Shown: piece after piece, positions 1 through 8,220 of the stretch
How positions within the stretch are numbered: the first letter of the stretch is position 1
Layout of the letters: each line of letters starts with the position of its first letter
Assembly (NCBI GenBank): GCA_020724945.1
Contig: DYFX01000035.1
Location: 1-12,869, forward strand
Direction: 5' to 3'
DNA from: Candidatus Paceibacter sp.
Lineage (GTDB): Bacteria; Patescibacteriota; Patescibacteriia; SG8-24; DYFX01
Length of the DNA: 12,869 nt
Position numbers and translations under genes: made by a program
Notes under the pieces: generated by a model
Told to the model about the DNA's origin: nothing
Databases searched by the model: none
The model's input: only the letters and a program-made list of their open reading frames with translations

Positions 1-546
1 GGACTCGGGAACCCGGGCACGAGATACGCGAAGACGCGGCACAATATCGGATTCCGCGTCGTCGAGCTTCTCGCCGAACGCTGGGGATTCGGCGATTTCG
101 ACGCGCGCTTCGAGGGCGAGCTCGGCAAGGGCCGCGCGCGCGGGAAGCATGTCCTCCTGCTCAAGCCGCAGACCTACATGAACCTCTCGGGCGCGTCGGC
201 GGCCGCCTGCGCGCGCTTCCATAAGATCCCTCCGGAACATGTCTGGGCGGTCCATGACGACCTCGACCTGCCGCTCGGACATCTGCGCATCCGCATCGGC
301 GGCTCCGCGGGCGGGCACAACGGGGTGAAGTCGCTCATCGAGCGGCTGGGCACGCCGGAGTTCGTCCGCATCCGCGTCGGCATCGGCAGGCCCTCCTCGC
401 CCATGCCGATCGAGGACTATGTCGTCCAGCCGTTCGCGCCGGAAGAGCGCGATCCGGCCCAGGCGATGGTCGAGCGCGCCGCCGACGCGGTCGAAACCGC
501 GCTCCAGGACGGCCTGACGCGCGCCATGAACATCTTCAACGCGTGA
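1..546 (+). CDS. pth: Peptidyl-tRNA hydrolase, 5'-truncated by window edge
   Basis: Pth hydrolyses the ester bond of peptidyl-tRNAs dropped by the ribosome and so recycles tRNA in the cytoplasm. The frame is open from base 1 and shows 181 residues; only about 6-8 N-terminal residues are missing. Family landmarks appear in order: GLGNPG at visible residues 1-6 (substrate-binding Asn), TRHNIGF with the catalytic His at visible residue 14, QTYMNLSG, DDLDLP (catalytic Asp region) and GGHNGVKS (conserved Asn). Length and domain content are those of an ordinary bacterial Pth. It ends with TGA just before a hairpin terminator and faces a convergent gene. The start codon, RBS and promoter lie outside the window. 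Confidence 0.97.
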   Translation, partial: GLGNPGTRYAKTRHNIGFRVVELLAERWGFGDFDARFEGELGKGRARGKHVLLLKPQTYMNLSGASAAACARFHKIPPEHVWAVHDDLDLPLGHLRIRIGGSAGGHNGVKSLIERLGTPEFVRIRVGIGRPSSPMPIEDYVVQPFAPEERDPAQAMVERAADAVETALQDGLTRAMNIFNA

Positions 547-559
547 ACGGATATGAAAG

Positions 560-600
560 CGCCCTCCCGAGAACCGGGAGGGCGTCGATGTTTCCTTTCT
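560..600. terminator. Bidirectional intrinsic terminator between pth and the convergent orphan gene
   Basis: A perfect 10-bp stem (560-569 with 575-584) closes a 5-base AGAAC loop. On the plus strand it is followed by a T-rich stretch (TGTTTCCTTTCT, 589-600). It begins 14 bases after the pth stop and ends 20 bases before the stop of the minus-strand gene, so it can serve both. Confidence 0.85.
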
Positions 601-603
601 GGC

Positions 604-1671
604 CTAACGGCGCTTCATGACCTGGCGGGGACGGAAGACATCCCCGATCTTCGCGCCGAAGCGCTGGGGCGGGACGACCGTCTCCGACGGGCGGAAGGCG
701 AGCCGCGCGGCGATGATCTCGTCGATCTGCTCCTTGGGCGGTTCGGGCGTTCCCGACCGCGGATCCCAGACGATCGTCTTGCGCTCCTCGTTGACGGCGA
801 ATTCCGTCGACGGGAAGCGCAGCGCGAGCGACTCGACCACGGGGCCGATGTCGACGGGCTCCTGGGTGGAGCACTGGACGGCGATCCGTCCCGTGCCCGG
901 ATTCCGGACGACCAGGCACGCGATCGGGAAGGCCTCGCGCACCGCCTTCGCCGCGGCCCAGAAGTGCCGGGCGAAGTTGGCGTCGGCCTCCTCGAGCGTG
1001 ACGCCGCGGGGCGCCGGCGAGCCGGACGCGCCCGCGAGCGGGTAGTCGTGCCCGAGGGCATACCGTCCCGCCTGCAGGTCGCGGAGAACATCCCGCGCGC
1101 GGCGATAGGTCGCGAGTCCGGCGGCGCGCAGCGCGTCGCCGATCTCATCCCAGGCAGGATCCGTCATCGCCACGAGCGTGGCGACGGGGTGCGCCTGACC
1201 GAGCGCGACGGCGACGGCTCCCACGACGCGTTCGAGGATCTCCCCGGCGCGGCGCGGCAGCACGGAGAGCTGGCTCGCATAGGACATGATGGTGTCCTGC
1301 GCGTTCAGCTTCCCGCCCTTCTTGCCCGGCACCTTGCCGTGGTGCTCCGCCAGCGAACGGCAGAGCGACGCGAGGCCGGGTCCGACGACAGGGCTCTCGA
1401 CGAGCGCGCCGCCGGACGCGTCGGCGACGCCGAGGCCCATGCGGATCGCGTAGGCTTCGGTCATCGAGCGGCTTCCGCGCTCCCAGTACTTTCGGTCGGC
1501 GTCGTCGCCGTCGATGTCGAAGTCGTTCGGGCCGAACGGCCCTTCGCTGAAGACCTCGATGGCGTCGAGCGGTGCCTGTCGGACGAACTGGAGCTCCAGC
1601 GCCAGGCGGCAGACCTTGTCGAAGTTGACGGAAGAAAGATCGCGGATCAGGACTCGGGTGACATTCCCCAT
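604..1671 (-). CDS. Orphan hypothetical protein, 355 aa
   Basis: I do not recognise this protein. It has no signal peptide or membrane segment and looks cytoplasmic. The N-terminus (MGNVTRVLIRDLSS) reads like a first beta strand. An acidic patch, GPNDFDIDGDDADRKYW, lies near residues 47-63. A Gly/Lys-rich stretch (HHGKVPGKKGGKLNAQD) follows near 110-127, and the C-terminus is basic (PRQVMKRR). The ATG at 1671 is preferred over one 20 codons upstream because GGAGG sits 6 bases before it (1678-1682) and because the upstream ATG lies inside the promoter -10 box. The gene is monocistronic and convergent with pth. The opposite strand is also open here, but that reading is an Arg/Asp/Gly-rich shadow. 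Confidence 0.75.
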   Translation of the reverse strand: MGNVTRVLIRDLSSVNFDKVCRLALELQFVRQAPLDAIEVFSEGPFGPNDFDIDGDDADRKYWERGSRSMTEAYAIRMGLGVADASGGALVESPVVGPGLASLCRSLAEHHGKVPGKKGGKLNAQDTIMSYASQLSVLPRRAGEILERVVGAVAVALGQAHPVATLVAMTDPAWDEIGDALRAAGLATYRRARDVLRDLQAGRYALGHDYPLAGASGSPAPRGVTLEEADANFARHFWAAAKAVREAFPIACLVVRNPGTGRIAVQCSTQEPVDIGPVVESLALRFPSTEFAVNEERKTIVWDPRSGTPEPPKEQIDEIIAARLAFRPSETVVPPQRFGAKIGDVFRPRQVMKRR

Positions 1672-1729
1672 TGAAAACCTCCATGAAAGGGTGGGGGTCG
1701 TCGAAGCAGGATCGCCTCGCTGACCGTCC

Positions 1730-1758
1730 ATTTAAGCAGAAATCAGCGGTTTTGTCAA
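1730..1758 (-). promoter_or_regulatory. Sigma70-type promoter of the orphan gene
   Basis: On the minus strand, TTGACA (1753-1758) is followed by a 17-base spacer and TTAAAT (1730-1735). Transcription should begin near 1723, leaving a leader of about 50 bases that contains the GGAGG ribosome site. The -35 is a perfect consensus match, among the strongest promoters visible here. Confidence 0.8.
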
Positions 1759-1763
1759 CCCTC

Positions 1764-1792
1764 TTGCGTGCCGGAAGCCTCTTTTGTTAGGC
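1764..1792 (+). promoter_or_regulatory. Possible weak promoter of dprA
   Basis: TTGCGT (1764-1769), a 17-base spacer and TTAGGC (1787-1792) precede the dprA ATG by only 10 bases. The -10 is a poor match. The same TTAGGC hexamer sits 11 bases before the rsh ATG (5041-5046). There is no Shine-Dalgarno sequence before either gene, so a near-leaderless transcript would fit. This is a tentative call. Confidence 0.35.
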
Positions 1793-1802
1793 CTGCGGCA
1801 CT

Positions 1803-2663
1803 ATGGAACTCCGCCGCATCTCGCCGACCGATGCCGATTGGCCGGGAACCCTTGCGCAGGCCGTTCCCCCGCCGGAACGGCTGTTCGTCCGCGGCGCGCT
1901 GCCCATGACGCCGGGCGTCGCCGTGGTCGGCACGCGGAAGATGTCGCCGTACGGCCGCGCCTGCGTCGAGCGCCTCGTGCCGGAAATCGTCCGGATCGGA
2001 CGGCCCGTCGTGAGCGGCCTCGCGCTCGGGATCGACGGCGCGGCGCACGAGACGGCGCTCCGCGCGGGCGGAGCGACCTTCGCGGTCATCGGCAGCGGCG
2101 TCGATGACGCCTCCATCTCCCCGCGCGCGCACATCGACCTGGCCAAGCGCATCATCGATGCCGGAGGCGGAATCATCAGCGAATACGCCGAAGGCGCGCC
2201 GGGCCTGCCGCACCATTTCCCTGAACGCAACCGCATCGTCGCCGCGCTCTCGTCGGCCGTCCTGCTCATCGAGGCTCCGCGCAAGTCCGGCGCGATGATC
2301 ACGGCGCGGCTCGCGCTCGAAACGGGCCGCGATGTCTGGGCCGTGCCGGGCCCCATCACGCATCCGAACGCGGAAGGTCCGAACGCCCTCATCCGCGACG
2401 GCGCGACGCCCATCACCTGCCCCGGCGACATCGCCCACGCGCTCGGCCTCGCGCCGCGCCAGGAACGCCTGCCGATGCCTCCGTCCCTCGGCCCGGAGGA
2501 GCGCGCGGCGATCGAGGCCGTCGCCGCCGGACACGAGACGGCCGATGCGCTGGCGAAGGCCCTGGGACGGCCCGTGACGGCGGTCGCGGGGCTCCTGACG
2601 ACGCTGGAGCTCTCCGGCGCGCTGCGCGCGGTTGGCGGTGGGCGGTATACCTTATATACTTGA
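1803..2663 (+). CDS. dprA: DNA-processing protein DprA (Smf)
   Basis: DprA binds incoming single-stranded DNA during transformation, protects it and loads RecA on it. The 286-residue protein has the Rossmann-like core of the family: VVGTRKMSPYG near residue 41, SGLALGIDGAAHETAL near 70, FPERNRIVAALS near 138, KSGAMITARLALETGR near 160 followed by AVPGP, and GPNALIRDGA. A short C-terminal segment (about 225-286) looks like the winged-helix domain often found there. It is shorter than the enterobacterial protein and lacks an N-terminal SAM-like extension. No Shine-Dalgarno precedes the ATG. The stop overlaps the promoter region of topA, placed immediately downstream. Confidence 0.96.
   Translation: MELRRISPTDADWPGTLAQAVPPPERLFVRGALPMTPGVAVVGTRKMSPYGRACVERLVPEIVRIGRPVVSGLALGIDGAAHETALRAGGATFAVIGSGVDDASISPRAHIDLAKRIIDAGGGIISEYAEGAPGLPHHFPERNRIVAALSSAVLLIEAPRKSGAMITARLALETGRDVWAVPGPITHPNAEGPNALIRDGATPITCPGDIAHALGLAPRQERLPMPPSLGPEERAAIEAVAAGHETADALAKALGRPVTAVAGLLTTLELSGALRAVGGGRYTLYT
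2632..2660 (+). promoter_or_regulatory. topA promoter P1, inside the end of dprA
   Basis: TTGGCG (2632-2637), a 17-base spacer and TATACT (2655-2660). It lies within the last codons of dprA, in an AT-rich island unusual for this window. The expected start near 2667 would give a leader of about 32 bases without a clear Shine-Dalgarno. Confidence 0.55.
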
Positions 2664-2688
2664 CGACACGAGAGGCGGTTGGTACCTT
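2660..2688 (+). promoter_or_regulatory. topA promoter P2, near-leaderless
   Basis: TTGACG (2660-2665), a 17-base spacer and TACCTT (2683-2688). The -10 is only 10 bases before the topA ATG, so the transcript would start about 4 bases before the start codon. The -35 box begins on the last base of the P1 -10 box, making a compact tandem pair. Confidence 0.55.
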
Positions 2689-2698
2689 CCGCCCCGAT

Positions 2699-4951
2699 AT
2701 GCCCAAGAAATCCACCGGACTCAAATTGATCATCGTCGAGTCGCCCACCAAGGCGAAGACCATCACCAAGTTTTTGGGCAAGGGCTATAAGGTCCTGTCC
2801 TCCTTCGGCCATGTGCGCGACCTGCCCACCTCCACCATGGGCATCGACATCGAGCACGATTTCTCCCCGAAGTATGTCATCCCGAAGAAGGCGACCAAGG
2901 TCGTCGCCGAGCTCCGCGCCGCCGCCAAGGCCGCCGACGAGATCTACTTCGCGACGGATGAGGACCGCGAGGGAGAAGCCATCTCCTGGCACCTCCGCGA
3001 GCTCCTGAAGGTGAAGCCGGAGAAGACGAAGCGCATCACCTTCCACGAGATCACCAAGGAAGCCATCGAGCACGCCTTGAAGGCTCCGCGCGACCTCGAC
3101 ATGCGCATGGTCGACGCCCAGCAGGCCCGCCGCGTGCTTGACCGGCTGGTCGGCTACGAGCTCTCCCCGTTCCTCTGGCGCAAGGTCGCCCGCGGGCTTT
3201 CGGCCGGCCGCGTGCAGTCCGTCGTCGTGCGCCTCATCGTCGAGCGCGAGCGCGAGGTCCAGGCCTTCAAGGCCGAGGAGTACTGGTCGATCGAAGCCGC
3301 ATTCAACAAGAAGGGCGACGGGAAGGCTTTCGACGCCAAGCTCCACAGCAAGGACGGCGAGACCATCGACAAGATGGCCATCGGTTCGGAGAAGGACGCG
3401 AAGACCATCCTGAAGGCGCTCGAGAAGGCCGACTACGCCGTCGAGACGGTCGACAAGAAGAAGACGAAGCGCTCCCCCGCCGCGCCGTTCACGACCTCGA
3501 CCCTCCAGCAGGACGGCAACAACAAGCTCGGCTTCTCCGCCAAGCAGACGATGATGCTCGCGCAGCAGCTCTACGAAGGCGTCGAGCTGGGCGAGGAAGG
3601 CTCCGTCGGTCTCATCACCTACATGCGTACCGACTCGGTGAACCTCGCCGAGAAGTTCCGCGAGGAGGCCGCCGCCTACATCAAGGAGAAGCATCCGGAC
3701 GCCGCCCCCGCCGAGGCGCGCGTCTACAAGACGAAATCCAAGGGCGCGCAGGAGGCGCACGAAGCCATCCGCCCGACGAGCGCCTGGCGCACGCCGGAAT
3801 CGGTCGCGCCGTATCTCGACGACCGCCAGAACAAGCTCTACGAGCTCATCTGGCGCCGCGCGATGGCCTCGCAGATGGCCGACGCCGAGATCGAGACGAC
3901 TTCCGCCACCATCTCCACCGGTACGCCGTACCGCTTCCGCGCCACCGGCTCCATCGTGGCCGCACCGGGCTTCATGAGCGTCTACCAGACGGACATGAAG
4001 GAGAACCTCCTGCCGCCGCTCGCCGAGGGCGACGCGCTCGAAGCCAAGACCGTCGAACCGAAACAGCACTTCACCGAGCCGCCGCCGCGCTATTCGGAAG
4101 CCGCGCTGGTCAAGGCGCTGGAAGAGCGCGGCATCGGCCGCCCGTCGACCTACGCGCCGACCATCTCCACCGTCATCGACCGCGGCTATGTCGAGAAGGA
4201 CGAACGCCGCCTCAAGCCGACGGAGCTCGCCTTCCTGGTCAACGACCTGCTGACGGAACACTTCGCCTCGATCGTCGACTACGACTTCACCGCCAACATG
4301 GAAAACACCCTCGACGCCGTCGCCGAGGGCGAGGAGAAGTGGGTCCCGGTCATCAAGGCCTTCTACGGCCCGTTCCACGAGAACCTGGGCGTGAAGGAGA
4401 AGGAGCTCTCCAAGAAAGAGATCACCGAGACCGCCACCGACGAGAAGTGCGAGAAGTGCGGCAAGCCGATGATCATCAAGTTCGGCCGTTTCGGGAAGTT
4501 CTACGCCTGCTCCGGCTATCCGGAGTGCAAGACGACGCGCCCCTACGACGAGAAGGACAAGGCCGCGCAGGAAGCGGCGCAGGAGCAGGCCGTCGGAGAA
4601 GTCTGCGAGACCTGCGGCGCCCCGATGATGGTGAAGCGCGGCCGGTTCGGCGCCTTCCTCTCCTGCTCGAAGTACCCCGAGTGCAAGTTCACGAAGCAGA
4701 TCAAGAAGCTCACGGGCGCCAAGTGCCCGAAGTGCAAGGAGGGCGACGTCATCGAGAAGCGCTCCCGCAAGGGCCGCAACTTCTACGCCTGCTCGCGCTA
4801 TCCCGCCTGCGACTTCGCCATGTGGTCGAAGCCGACCGGCGAGAACTGCCCGACCTGCGGCAACCTGCTCGTCTTCGCCAAGGACCACAAGATCGCCTGC
4901 TCCGACAAGGAATGCGGCTTCATCAAGGAAGCTCCGCAGAAGGAGGAGTAG
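2699..4951 (+). CDS. topA: DNA topoisomerase I (type IA) with four C-terminal zinc ribbons
   Basis: This enzyme relaxes negative supercoils by passing one strand through a transient break held on a tyrosine. The product is 750 residues, somewhat shorter than the E. coli enzyme. The Toprim domain begins at LIIVESPTKAKTI (about residue 10) and contains the acidic DEDREGEAISWH motif near 89. LSAGRVQS is present, and the catalytic Tyr is residue 308 in GLITYMRTDS. The C-terminus carries four Cys4 ribbons beginning CEKC, CETC, CPKC and CPTC; the first three have the CxYPxC-type second pair. I chose the ATG at 2699 because MPKKSTGLK leads directly into the Toprim strand; a TTG at 2660 would add a non-conserved stretch and overlap dprA. 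The stop is TAG. Confidence 0.97.
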   Translation: MPKKSTGLKLIIVESPTKAKTITKFLGKGYKVLSSFGHVRDLPTSTMGIDIEHDFSPKYVIPKKATKVVAELRAAAKAADEIYFATDEDREGEAISWHLRELLKVKPEKTKRITFHEITKEAIEHALKAPRDLDMRMVDAQQARRVLDRLVGYELSPFLWRKVARGLSAGRVQSVVVRLIVEREREVQAFKAEEYWSIEAAFNKKGDGKAFDAKLHSKDGETIDKMAIGSEKDAKTILKALEKADYAVETVDKKKTKRSPAAPFTTSTLQQDGNNKLGFSAKQTMMLAQQLYEGVELGEEGSVGLITYMRTDSVNLAEKFREEAAAYIKEKHPDAAPAEARVYKTKSKGAQEAHEAIRPTSAWRTPESVAPYLDDRQNKLYELIWRRAMASQMADAEIETTSATISTGTPYRFRATGSIVAAPGFMSVYQTDMKENLLPPLAEGDALEAKTVEPKQHFTEPPPRYSEAALVKALEERGIGRPSTYAPTISTVIDRGYVEKDERRLKPTELAFLVNDLLTEHFASIVDYDFTANMENTLDAVAEGEEKWVPVIKAFYGPFHENLGVKEKELSKKEITETATDEKCEKCGKPMIIKFGRFGKFYACSGYPECKTTRPYDEKDKAAQEAAQEQAVGEVCETCGAPMMVKRGRFGAFLSCSKYPECKFTKQIKKLTGAKCPKCKEGDVIEKRSRKGRNFYACSRYPACDFAMWSKPTGENCPTCGNLLVFAKDHKIACSDKECGFIKEAPQKEE

Positions 4952-5011
4952 AGACGCCCCGTTCGCCCGCCCCGTCAGCGCGCGACCGGCGTCCTGAAGC
5001 GAGCCTACCGA

Positions 5012-5042
5012 CCTCCCTTCCCCCGAGGGGAGGTTTTGGTTT
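5012..5042 (+). terminator. Probable terminator of topA
   Basis: CCTCCC (5012-5017) can pair with GGGAGG (5028-5033), or CTTCCCC (5017-5023) with GGGGAGG (5027-5033) around a CGA loop. Either is followed by TTTTGGTTT. It ends about 15 bases before the rsh ATG, so rsh probably has its own transcription start. Confidence 0.6.
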
Positions 5043-5057
5043 AGGCTGGATGCATCT

Positions 5058-6512
5058 ATGGCGCCCGCCAAGCTGCTCGAAGCCGTGAAGGAATATTCGC
5101 CCAAGACCGACCTCGAGACGGTCGAATTGGCGTACGATTTCGCGGCCAAGGCGCATGAGGGACAGAAGCGCGCCTCGGGGGAGCCGTACATCAACCACTC
5201 GGTCGAGACCGCCATCACGCTGGCGAAACTCCGCCTGCCGGAGAACATGATCGTGGCCGGACTGATGCATGACGTGCCGGAAGACACCCCCGTGACGCTC
5301 GAGGACATCGAGAAGGAGTTCGGCGAGGATGTCGCCTCGATGGTCGCGGGCATCACCAAGCTCGGCAAGATCAAGTATCGCGGGATGGAGCGGTATGTCG
5401 AGAACCTCCGCAAGATGTTCGTGGCGATGGCCTCCGACATCCGCGTCATCCTCATCAAGTTCGCCGACCGCCTCCACAACCTCTCGACGCTCGACGCCCT
5501 GCCGAGCAGGAAGCGCGTGCGTATCGCGCTCGAGTCGCTCGAGATCTACGCGCCGATCGCGAACCGCCTCGGGATGGGCATGATGCAAGGCAAGCTCGAG
5601 GACCTCTCCTTCAAGTATGTCTACCCGAAGGAGTACGCCTGGGTTTCGGGGCTGGTGAAGGACCGTTATCGCGCCAAGGAGCGCTACCTCAAGAAGGTCG
5701 GCGAGAAGATCGAGGCCGAACTCGTGAAGAACCGCATCAAGACCCTCGACATCCACGGCCGGATGAAGCACCTCTACAGCCTCTACAAGAAGCTGCTGAA
5801 GTACGACCGCAACCTCGACAAGATCTACGACCTGGCGGCGCTGCGCGTCATCGTCCCCTCCGTGGCCGACTGCTACGCGACGCTCGGCATCATCCATCAG
5901 ATGTGGAAGCCGCTGAAAGGACGCATCAAGGACTACATCGCCCAGCCGAAACCCAACGGCTACCAGTCGCTCCACACCACCATCTTCTGCGACGACGGCG
6001 AGATCGTGGAGGTGCAGATCCGCACCGAACAGATGCACGAGGAGGCCGAATACGGCATCGCCGCCCACTGGCACTATGTCGAGGAAGGCAAGGAATCGCC
6101 GGAGGCCGTGAACCAGCAGATCGCCTGGGTGAAGGATCTCATCAAGCTCCAGCAGGAATCGCTGAAGGACAAGGGGCATCTCATCGAATCGTTCGAGAAG
6201 CTCAAGATCGACGTCTTCCAGAAGCGCATCTTCGTCTTCACCCCGAGCGGCGACGTCATCGACCTGCCGGAGGACGCCACGCCCGTCGACTTCGCCTACG
6301 CCATCCACTCCGATATCGGCGACCGCTGCACCGCCGCGCGCATCAACAACGAGATCGCGCCGCTCGACGCGCGGCTCTACTCCGGCGACATGTGCGAGAT
6401 CGTCGTCGACAAGAACCGGAAGGGGCCGAACGCCGACTGGCTGAAATTCGTGAAGACGCACCACGCCAAGGACCGCATCCGCCTGTACGCCAAGAAAAAA
6501 CGCCTGTCGTGA
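5058..6512 (+). CDS. Short Rel/SpoT-type (p)ppGpp synthetase/hydrolase
   Basis: RSH enzymes make and degrade the stringent-response alarmone (p)ppGpp. The 484-residue protein has an HD hydrolase with the expected metal ligands: His47, His71-Asp72 within the HDxxED motif, and Asp137 in FADRLHNL. The synthetase domain follows, with YDLAALRV, the RIKD motif at 289-292 and Glu318 in EVQIRT. RIKD is the basic motif typical of bifunctional Rel rather than the acidic form of RelA. A TGS domain starts at residue 391 (IFVFTPSGDVIDL). The protein then stops, lacking the helical, zinc-finger and ACT regions that normally follow and sense the ribosome. There is no clear Shine-Dalgarno. The ATG at 5058 starts a good family N-terminus. 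It converges on parB. Confidence 0.95.
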   Translation: MAPAKLLEAVKEYSPKTDLETVELAYDFAAKAHEGQKRASGEPYINHSVETAITLAKLRLPENMIVAGLMHDVPEDTPVTLEDIEKEFGEDVASMVAGITKLGKIKYRGMERYVENLRKMFVAMASDIRVILIKFADRLHNLSTLDALPSRKRVRIALESLEIYAPIANRLGMGMMQGKLEDLSFKYVYPKEYAWVSGLVKDRYRAKERYLKKVGEKIEAELVKNRIKTLDIHGRMKHLYSLYKKLLKYDRNLDKIYDLAALRVIVPSVADCYATLGIIHQMWKPLKGRIKDYIAQPKPNGYQSLHTTIFCDDGEIVEVQIRTEQMHEEAEYGIAAHWHYVEEGKESPEAVNQQIAWVKDLIKLQQESLKDKGHLIESFEKLKIDVFQKRIFVFTPSGDVIDLPEDATPVDFAYAIHSDIGDRCTAARINNEIAPLDARLYSGDMCEIVVDKNRKGPNADWLKFVKTHHAKDRIRLYAKKKRLS

Positions 6513-6525
6513 GACGGGCGTTTTT
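6496..6525. terminator. Bidirectional terminator between rsh and parB
   Basis: A 13-bp stem (6496-6508 with 6513-6525, one T-G wobble) closes a GTGA loop. It has A5 on the left and T5 on the right, so it works in either direction. The left arm contains the last rsh codons, and the rsh TGA lies in the loop. It ends 2 bases before the parB stop codon. Confidence 0.9.
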
Positions 6526-6527
6526 CC

Positions 6528-7430
6528 TTAACCGCGCAATTTTCCGATCAGGTCCTTGAACTCCTCGTCGGAGTAGAATTCGATGGTGATGCGTCCGTTC
6601 GGGCCCTTCTTCTGGACGGCGACCTTGGTGCCCAGGACGCGGCGGAGCTCTTCCTCGACCGCCATCAGGTTCACGTCCTTCACCGAACTGCGTCCGCGTC
6701 CGGCGCCCTTGCGCTCCCGCGACGCCGCTTCCGCCTGCCGGACATTGAAGTCGCCCTGGAGCATGCGGTCGAACATCGCCTTCCGTTCCTTGGCGTCGTC
6801 CATGCCGCAGAGCACGCGGGCCGCGCTCATGGAGATGCGCCCGTCGGAGAGCGCGAGCTGCATCTCGGCCGGCAAGTTCAGGAGGCGCAGGGTGTTGGCG
6901 ATGACGGAGCGGCTCTTGCCGACGCGCTCGGCGACCTTCTCCTGCGTGAGGCCGAACTCCTCCATCAGCTTGGCGTAGGAATGCGCCTCCTCGATCGGAG
7001 AAAGGTCGGCGCGCTGGATGTTCTCGATCAGCGCCAGCTCGAGCTTCTGCTGTTCGGTGGCGGTGCGGACGATGACCGGGACCTTCTTGAGGCCGGCTTC
7101 CTTGGCCGAACGCAGACGGCGCTCGCCGGCGATGAGCTCGAACATGCCGTTGGCCTTCTCGGTGACGACGAGCGGCTGGAGGATGCCGAACTCCTTCACG
7201 GAGGCGACGAGTTCCTCGAGCTCTTCGGGGTGGAAGTCGCGGCGCGGCTGGAACGGGTTCGCCACGATGTCCGACGGCGGCACATGCAGGATGCGGTCGC
7301 CGGCCGGCACGGTCTCGACGGCGCCCTTCGGCAGTTCCGACGGCGAAGCGACCGGCTTGGGCGCCGGCGCGGCGTCGGCGGGCTTGCCGGGAATCAACGA
7401 TGAAAGACCCCTCCCAAGTCCTCCCTTCAT
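6528..7430 (-). CDS. parB: Chromosome-partition protein ParB
   Basis: ParB binds parS sites, spreads as a CTP-dependent clamp and activates the ParA ATPase for chromosome segregation. The 300-residue protein begins MKGGLGRGLSSLI, the short ParA-interacting motif. A Pro/Ala-rich linker leads to the N-domain: NPFQPRR near residue 58, then GERRLRSA, the arginine-rich CTP-binding box, and ENIQRADLSPIEEA. A helix-turn-helix follows (LTQEKVAERVGKSRSVIAN). The C-terminal dimerisation domain ends ITIEFYSDEEFKDLIGKL. Length is normal for a chromosomal ParB. Its ATG overlaps the parA stop as ATGA (7427-7430), indicating translational coupling. Confidence 0.97.
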   Translation of the reverse strand: MKGGLGRGLSSLIPGKPADAAPAPKPVASPSELPKGAVETVPAGDRILHVPPSDIVANPFQPRRDFHPEELEELVASVKEFGILQPLVVTEKANGMFELIAGERRLRSAKEAGLKKVPVIVRTATEQQKLELALIENIQRADLSPIEEAHSYAKLMEEFGLTQEKVAERVGKSRSVIANTLRLLNLPAEMQLALSDGRISMSAARVLCGMDDAKERKAMFDRMLQGDFNVRQAEAASRERKGAGRGRSSVKDVNLMAVEEELRRVLGTKVAVQKKGPNGRITIEFYSDEEFKDLIGKLRG

Positions 7431-8212
7431 ACGACGGGCAGTTCGGCGCCCTCGACGGCGGCCGCGACCTCTTCGGCGAGGCGTTCGTACGCCTTGGCGC
7501 CCTTCGAATCGGGATCGTAATCGACGATGGACTTCCCGTAGGACGGCGCTTCGGCCAGGCGGACATTGCGCGGGACGGCGGAACGGAAGATCTTGTCGGG
7601 GAAGATCTTGTAGAGCTCGCTCATGACCTCGTTGGAGAGCTTCATGCGCGAATCGAACATCGTGATGACCGCTCCCAGGACGCCGAGATCGGGCTTCACA
7701 TGCTGCTTCACGAGATCGATGGTCTGCATCAGCGCGCCGAGCCCTTCCAACGCGAAGTATTCGGCCTGGACGGGAATCAGCACCTGGTCGGCGGCGATGA
7801 GGCCGTTGATGGTGAGGAGGCCGAGCGACGGCGGCGAATCGATGATGATGTAGTCGTAATCATGGCGGACGCCCATCATGGCGTCGGCGAGGCGGAACTC
7901 GCGGCGCTCCATGTTGACCAGCTCGACGCCGGCGCCCGCGAGGTTCTTGGTGGCCGGCGCGACGCGATAGCCCTCGATGGAGGTCTGCAGGATGATGTCG
8001 CGGAAATTCGCGGTGCCGATGATGGCCTCGTAGACGCCCTTCTCCAGCTGCGCGTGATCGATGCCGAGGCCCGAAGTGGCGTTGCACTGCGGGTCAAGGT
8101 CGACCAGGAGCACGAACTTGCCGCGGCGCGCGAGATAGGCGCCGAGGTTGACCGCCGTGGTGGTCTTGCCGACTCCCCCTTTTTGATTGACGACGGAGAG
8201 GATGAGGGCCAT
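7427..8212 (-). CDS. parA: Chromosome-partition ATPase ParA (Soj)
   Basis: This is a deviant Walker A ATPase that forms nucleoid-bound gradients to move ParB-parS complexes. The 261-residue product has KGGVGKTT at residues 11-18 with the signature first Lys, LLVDLDPQCNAT as the Walker A' strand, and YDYIIIDSPPSLG as Walker B. RNVRLAEAPSYG is the typical C-terminal motif of chromosomal Soj-like proteins. I chose the ATG at 8212 because MALILSVVNQKGG is the usual N-terminus; an ATG 17 codons upstream would lie beyond the promoter. The -10 box is 8 bases from this ATG, so the message is probably leaderless. It is cotranscribed with parB. Confidence 0.97.
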   Translation of the reverse strand: MALILSVVNQKGGVGKTTTAVNLGAYLARRGKFVLLVDLDPQCNATSGLGIDHAQLEKGVYEAIIGTANFRDIILQTSIEGYRVAPATKNLAGAGVELVNMERREFRLADAMMGVRHDYDYIIIDSPPSLGLLTINGLIAADQVLIPVQAEYFALEGLGALMQTIDLVKQHVKPDLGVLGAVITMFDSRMKLSNEVMSELYKIFPDKIFRSAVPRNVRLAEAPSYGKSIVDYDPDSKGAKAYERLAEEVAAAVEGAELPVV

Positions 8213-8220
8213 ACGGAACC

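Noticed and set aside
604..1671. DHH-type phosphoesterase for the orphan protein
   Set aside because: The Asp-rich patch and a late Arg-Ile-Ala-Val strand recall DHH/DHHA1 proteins loosely, but no DHH triad or ordered motif set is present.
553..1674. Plus-strand open frame of 373 codons opposite the orphan gene
   Set aside because: Its translation is Arg/Asp/Gly-rich without a fold-like pattern, it would start inside the pth terminator, and the minus strand has the promoter and Shine-Dalgarno site.
1787..5479. Very long minus-strand open frame (1230 codons) opposite dprA, topA and rsh
   Set aside because: It is the antisense of three clear family members. Its product is a Leu/Gly/Asp/Val-rich shadow typical of GC-rich antisense frames.
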